From Liolophura sinensis (Eukaryota > Mollusca > Polyplacophora > Chitonida > Chitonidae): a stretch of 60,000 nucleotides of DNA. Below, piece by piece: positions 49,701 to 55,700 of the stretch (position 1 is the stretch's first letter; every line of letters starts with the position of its first letter). The position numbers were made by a program, and so were the translations under genes. Location: contig NC_088305.1 in assembly GCF_032854445.1 (NCBI RefSeq), forward strand, positions 24,463,400 through 24,523,399. Reading direction: 5' to 3'. The notes beneath the pieces were generated by a model. It made no database searches and had not been told where the DNA came from. It was given only the letters and a program-made list of their open reading frames with translations.

Positions 49701-52700
49701 AAAACTGATCAGTTTGTACTGTTAAAAACACAATTTTTCAACACTGACCATCATAGTATCACAGATAAAAAACAGGGAAAAACAGTGACCTTTATGTAGA
49801 CTTTCACGTATGTACATCAACATTTTAAAGAAAGGTTACTTCTGCAACCTTAAGTACGACGACCTCTCACATGCAAGTACAGTATCAATCAATATGCTCA
49901 ATGTACAGTTGAATAAATTACTGTAAGAAACATTTCTAAGAACATGGGTACATTTAATATCAAATAATACAAATCGTAAATCAGAGTTATCAGGATTTTA
50001 AACATCGTTTTTATTCGATCGGCTTCGGAATCAGACGTAACGTTGATGTCAATCAAAACTAACATGGAGTTACAGTGAAGACATGACGATTGCCTATACT
50101 TTCTTCTCTGCAGTACAACGCTCAGGACTGAAAGCAGTAATACCTTTTATACAACATAAATTAACACTATATTTAGTTGAGGTTTAATTCTTTCAAATTT
50201 ATTAACTTATACGGCGTGTTAGGCCTCGTTCGAGACTATTTCAAGAACGTTGTGGTAGGGGGAAACATTTGCAGGTTACCGACAGATCTTCCCACGTGGA
50301 ACCGATGAGGACGCCAGCTTTAGCTGGAGTTACATGCAACTGAACACTCAGGGATCGCAATAGTGCAAGGCTTCTTGGTCAATGTGTTGCGATCGCACAC
50401 TAATCACAGAGACCATAAAGCAAACTAAAACACAATAAATTGCCAGCATTCGAATGGTTCATTTGGTCGCTAGCACCACAATTCTGAATCTGGTACGCCG
50501 GGACATGACAAAAAAGAATCTTGAAAGAGACTTAATTCAGACCCAAACCAGCAAAACATAAATGGGCCCTTAGAACTGAAAACAGCGATACATTTGATGT
50601 AAAAATAAAAAAACTTAAACCAGACCAAAATTTTTAATTTCCAACATTCAACAAACGCTCAGAGCTAAAAAGCAGTCGTGCCTTTGATTTCAACCTTTAG
50701 CACATCCTCCGAACTGACAAGGAGTCTTGCTTTTGATATCAACGTTTAGCACATCCGCCGAACTGACAAGCAGTCATGCGTTTGATGTCAGCGTTTAGTA
50801 CATCCTCCGAACTGACAAGCAGTCGGACCTTTGATGTCAACCTTTAGCACATCCTCCGAGCTGACAAGCAAGTAAACCTTTCCATGATATCAACATTTAG
50901 CACATCTTCAAAACTGACAAATAGGTGGACATTTGATGTTAACGTTTAGCACATCCTCAGAACTGACAAGCAGGCATGCCTTTGATATCAACGTTTAGCA
51001 CATCCTCAGAACTGACAAGCAGGCATGCCTTTGATATCAACGTTTAGCACATCCTCAGAACTGACAAGCAGGCATGCTTTTGATATCAATGTTTAGCACA
51101 TTCTCGGAACTGACAAGCAGGAAGACCTTTGATATCAACGTTTAGCACATTCTCAGAACTGAAAAGCAGTCGTGCCTTGGATATAAAAATTTACTACGTA
51201 CCTTTGATATAGATGGATTTTGCACACGTGACACCTGTGGAGCCGCACACGACATTTTCCACTGTGACTTCAAATAGTCCGTCGACGTGGCGCATGAGTT
51301 TGTAAGTGCAATGGCCTTGGAAGGTGTAGAACTGACCGTCAAATGTCCGGAAGTGGGGATCTCCAACCACCCAACACGTGCCTGGGAGATGGAAAAGGAG
51401 GATACGGTGAAATTTATGGCCCAACATTTCCCGCCCACGCATACACAAGCCGGATCCCAGCTGTGAAAAAGCACATCATTCTCTATTGTTACACTGCAAT
51501 GCTTGTGAACTACGTCAGTTCTTACTGGTCAAAACCCAGCTGGCTGTGGCCAGGCTAACGCTCTAGACGAATAAGCCAGTGATGTGACTGTAAAATAAAT
51601 CTGTGATTCACTCGAACGAAAACTGCCTTGAGAAACTTTTTTTTTCAAATTATTTTGGCCCCAGAAATTGGGGGAAATCTTATGAAGGTCACGTGACGTC
51701 ACATGACTTTGATGTGGTTCGAAAAGGCCACCGTATTTTATCCTCATAAATGTGTTTTATGGCCCAACAAAAACTCATTGCACTGATTTCTTCACATCGC
51801 TGATGTTCACTGTAGCTTGAACTCACCTGGACAATTGACTTCAGTTCGAACCTTTACCCAGTTCTTCCCCGTGCATTCCCTTTTGAAAGACAAAGGTAGC
51901 AACAATGTCAAGCTATAATAAATGAGGTCATATCTTTATTTAACCAGCTACAGCATCGGATACGTTTACATATTTAATTGTGGCTTTAATAAAAAGGCTG
52001 TCAATTTTACATGTGAAAGAAACCGGAGGGCCTGGAATAAACTATTGGCCTTTGGTAAGTAAATGATGACATTTTCTACACGTGACGCATGGATTTTAAC
52101 CCACATGCAGAGCTCAAGGTTACATGCATATTCCATTGGCTGAATAAACGGAGACACATCAAAAAAAGGTGGGGAAAAGATAAAAATGATATAAAAGTGA
52201 GATGAAAGAGGACGAAGAGTTAGTTGTAAATGTGAAGTTCAATGTCTTTTCGATTTTTCATTAAAGAGAAAAGGACAAGTGAAAATAATTTTTGTATGTT
52301 AGATTTTTCGGACCATCTCTTGATATATTGCCTTTGCCTCATAACGTTTTAAATGAGGATGTAATACATAAATATAATTACACTAGAATTTGGGCCTTTC
52401 AGCTAACAAATGTGTTCAGCGTGGAATTTGACCATATTTATATATTTAATACATTCATAAATGTTATCACAATTCGGATTAAATGCATGTGTATGGATAG
52501 AAACGACAAATTTGCACTCATATAAGTTTATTGGCCATTCATCACATCCTTATTTACAACATTATTGTGCAAAGATGATACATATCGAAAGGTTGTCCCA
52601 AATACCTGCCATAAAAATAGTTTCAAATATCCTTTTCTTCTGAAAGAAAAAATGTAAAAGAACTATATTTAATACAGATATATAAGATCATGTATGCAAA

Positions 52701-55700
52701 TAAGTTTTTTATGCTCTTTCATCTGACATTGGCGTCATTTTTATGTTTTCATCTCCAGTAAAACATTCTCTTCCAGTGTTGGGATCGAACCAGCTCTTCG
52801 TTGGTCCTAAAGGAAAGTGAGGCATGTTATACCACTCGCAAACAACCAGTCTTCGCATTGCTATTTATTGCACTGGATATACAATAAACGATTTATTTTT
52901 CACTGTATGCTAAATTTTGTTAATTCTGTGAGAATTAACTTGAGAACATGACATTTTTCTTTGAAATGCCCATGTATTAGGATACCGAAGTTCTGTTCAC
53001 AAATGCTTGTAAAGATTTATTCAGGGTCCTCACTCTGTCTGTGTACAAAACAAGTTGTTGTTTTTGATATTGTTATATGCCAACTCACATCGTCAGACAA
53101 CCCATCCTGACAGTGTCACCAGGTTTGTACCACCTAGAGCTGTATTTACACGGGCAATTCGAAGCATTAACACACTCGCCCTGAAATGTGAAGGTAATAA
53201 AAGCAAAGTAAAGTGGATTAAGCATAATACAGACACAAGTACAGGTATCCTACTTCGGTATAAAGGAAATAATTTACAAACATACGACTCCATGGTAATC
53301 ACATTAGTTCACCAAACGTGAGCATTTTCTTTGTCTACCAACCTATTGACTCGCAAACAAAAACGGTTCTTGCAAAACCAGAGCAATTCACAAAACGAGA
53401 GGAAAAAGCTATTTAATGAAATAACTTCACCCTTAAATACTCTTTAAGTTTCTTAAGTTTTACAAAGAGTATAATTCTGCTCTAAGCGAATATGGACAGA
53501 GTATTCAGACTTTCTGGAAACCGATACTGTCGGACAACTTATAAACCAGCATGCATGGTACACCATTTCGATGTTGATGTAATTCATTGGCCGAGAACAT
53601 TTCTTACGCCTTTCCATTATCACTGAAAACTGTTGACTGTTTCTCGTTGTAAGAATAAATCTTTATGTCGTACTTTATAGACTTTCTTAGTTTTTTGGTG
53701 GTTTGTGTTGAACGTTGTCTTGGAAATTGGACGTGCGATTATTCACCCTTAACGTCCATTTGGGTTGATGGCTGGTATAGGAATGTCTGTTTTGTCTAGA
53801 TTGCACTGCTTACGTCATACATCAGCCCAGATTTACAAGGTGCGTAACAAAAATATAACCCTTACCGTAGGAGAAATGTAGAGACCGTCTTCACAGCCGC
53901 ACCCCTCGTACAGGTAATCCGTGTGTACACACTCTGGCTCTCTACTTACATCCTCACAGGTAAGGTAGCACGGAGGGACGTCTTTCAGCCAGATTTGGTT
54001 CTTAGGGCAAATCACAGTCTCATTGCATGTTTCCGAACCGCAATCCCAGGTGGCGTTTGTGCACGTACTGGAAGTCATGGCGGTGGGCACTATTAATCAT
54101 ACTCCTTATTTATTTATTTATCTATTTTTATTTGATTGGTGTTATAAGCCATACTCAAGCATATCTCACTTATACGATGGGGGTGGGAGGAAACGGGGCA
54201 GAGCCCAGAGAAAGCCACGACCATCCGCAGGTTAATGCAAGACCTTCCCGCGTGGCGTGCTAATCCCCTGGGCCACGGAGGCCCATCATACTCCTTACAT
54301 GCGCTGCTCTCTACATTTGATAAATACACCCCTGTCTTAACGGTTTAAGCTATTAAGCGAAACAATGATCGTTTGTTGACTGTTCAGCACAAGTGTTTAT
54401 ATTGCCTAGGACACACATTTTCATAACCATATGCTGGAAAAAATATAGAATATAAACTCATGTGAACGAGACAACGAATCATATTAAAGTGTCCTATCCA
54501 GCAACCCCCAACTTACACACTGTTTCCAATCTAAACGACCTAAATGCGGTATATTTATATACAAATCAAATTTTATTCCTTACTTGTTTAATCTTTGAAG
54601 TCATACAAGGATTTTTGCGCCAAAATAAAGACGGAAAAGTTGAGGTGGAAGAAACCAGCTTGCCCGGAGTATAAACTACCGCCAATCGTCAAGTACCTGA
54701 CGGAGATCTTAACTTAAACCACGGGCCGAATCAGTGAGAACACGATTCGAACTTGCGACCTCTCTGAGCCAGTACTGGAACTCGGTGAGCCAGCGAGGAC
54801 TCGTAGTGCAGGTTTTCGTATCAACTTACCAATCGGTGCACTTCCGGTTAATAATATCTCCGGGGTAATATACCTTGTTGCCAGGGTCGTACTTATTCCG
54901 GCAGGTGCATTCGGACTGAGGTACACACTGACCCGTGGCGTCCAAGTATTGGTTCTCCGGACAAGTACAGCCGGCCAGGCATCGGTCAGTACACCGGTAA
55001 GGGGCGATCTCAAAGTCCTCACAGTGGCCGAAACACGATTCACCGCACTCGGTGAATTCTTGACCACCCCCGGGGCAAGTAAAGGCTGAATGACAGAAAT
55101 TTTATATACTCCTTACAGTGCATCGGCCACTCTCTACCTTTCACTTTACATCACTACCACCAGAGCAAATTTTTACAGAAATGTTGAACAACGCCGAGGT
55201 GAGTGGGGTCACAGGGATATGGCAGGAAGTCATGTTAGAAAACTCTCTCTCTCAACCTTTGCTTGCAATAATACTTTCTACACATGAATTCTCTAAGAGT
55301 GCGCAGGATCATTCTATCCAAAACCTTAAACAGTTTTATTGACGAATGCTGGTGAAAGGTTAAGCTTGCCTAGTGGTGGCTGTGATGTAAATCGCTCGTA
55401 GAAAGCGGAACATGCGCTGTATGGAGTACGGCAGTATTAGTTTAACTTTATATTTATTCATTTATTTATTTATTACATTAGTGTTTTAAGTCGCTGTAAA
55501 GAATATTTCACTTATACGACGGCGGCCAGCATTATGGTGGGAGGAAACTGGGCAGAGCCCAGGGAAATCCCACGACCATCCGAAGGTTGCTGACAGACCG
55601 TCTGAGCTGGACTTGAACCCTGTAACTTTATAAATGAATGAATTGTAATGTCGCCGTCTTATCGCTGACTATGTTATGAATATGTGTTATGAATACTATG

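Noticed and set aside
52740-52800. Possible exon between exons 4 and 5 ([11 protein letters not shown]-like reading)
   Set aside because: It does not join exon 4 or exon 5 in phase, and the DNA contains a SINE/tRNA B-box-like ggttcgatccc. Exons 4 and 5 join perfectly without it.
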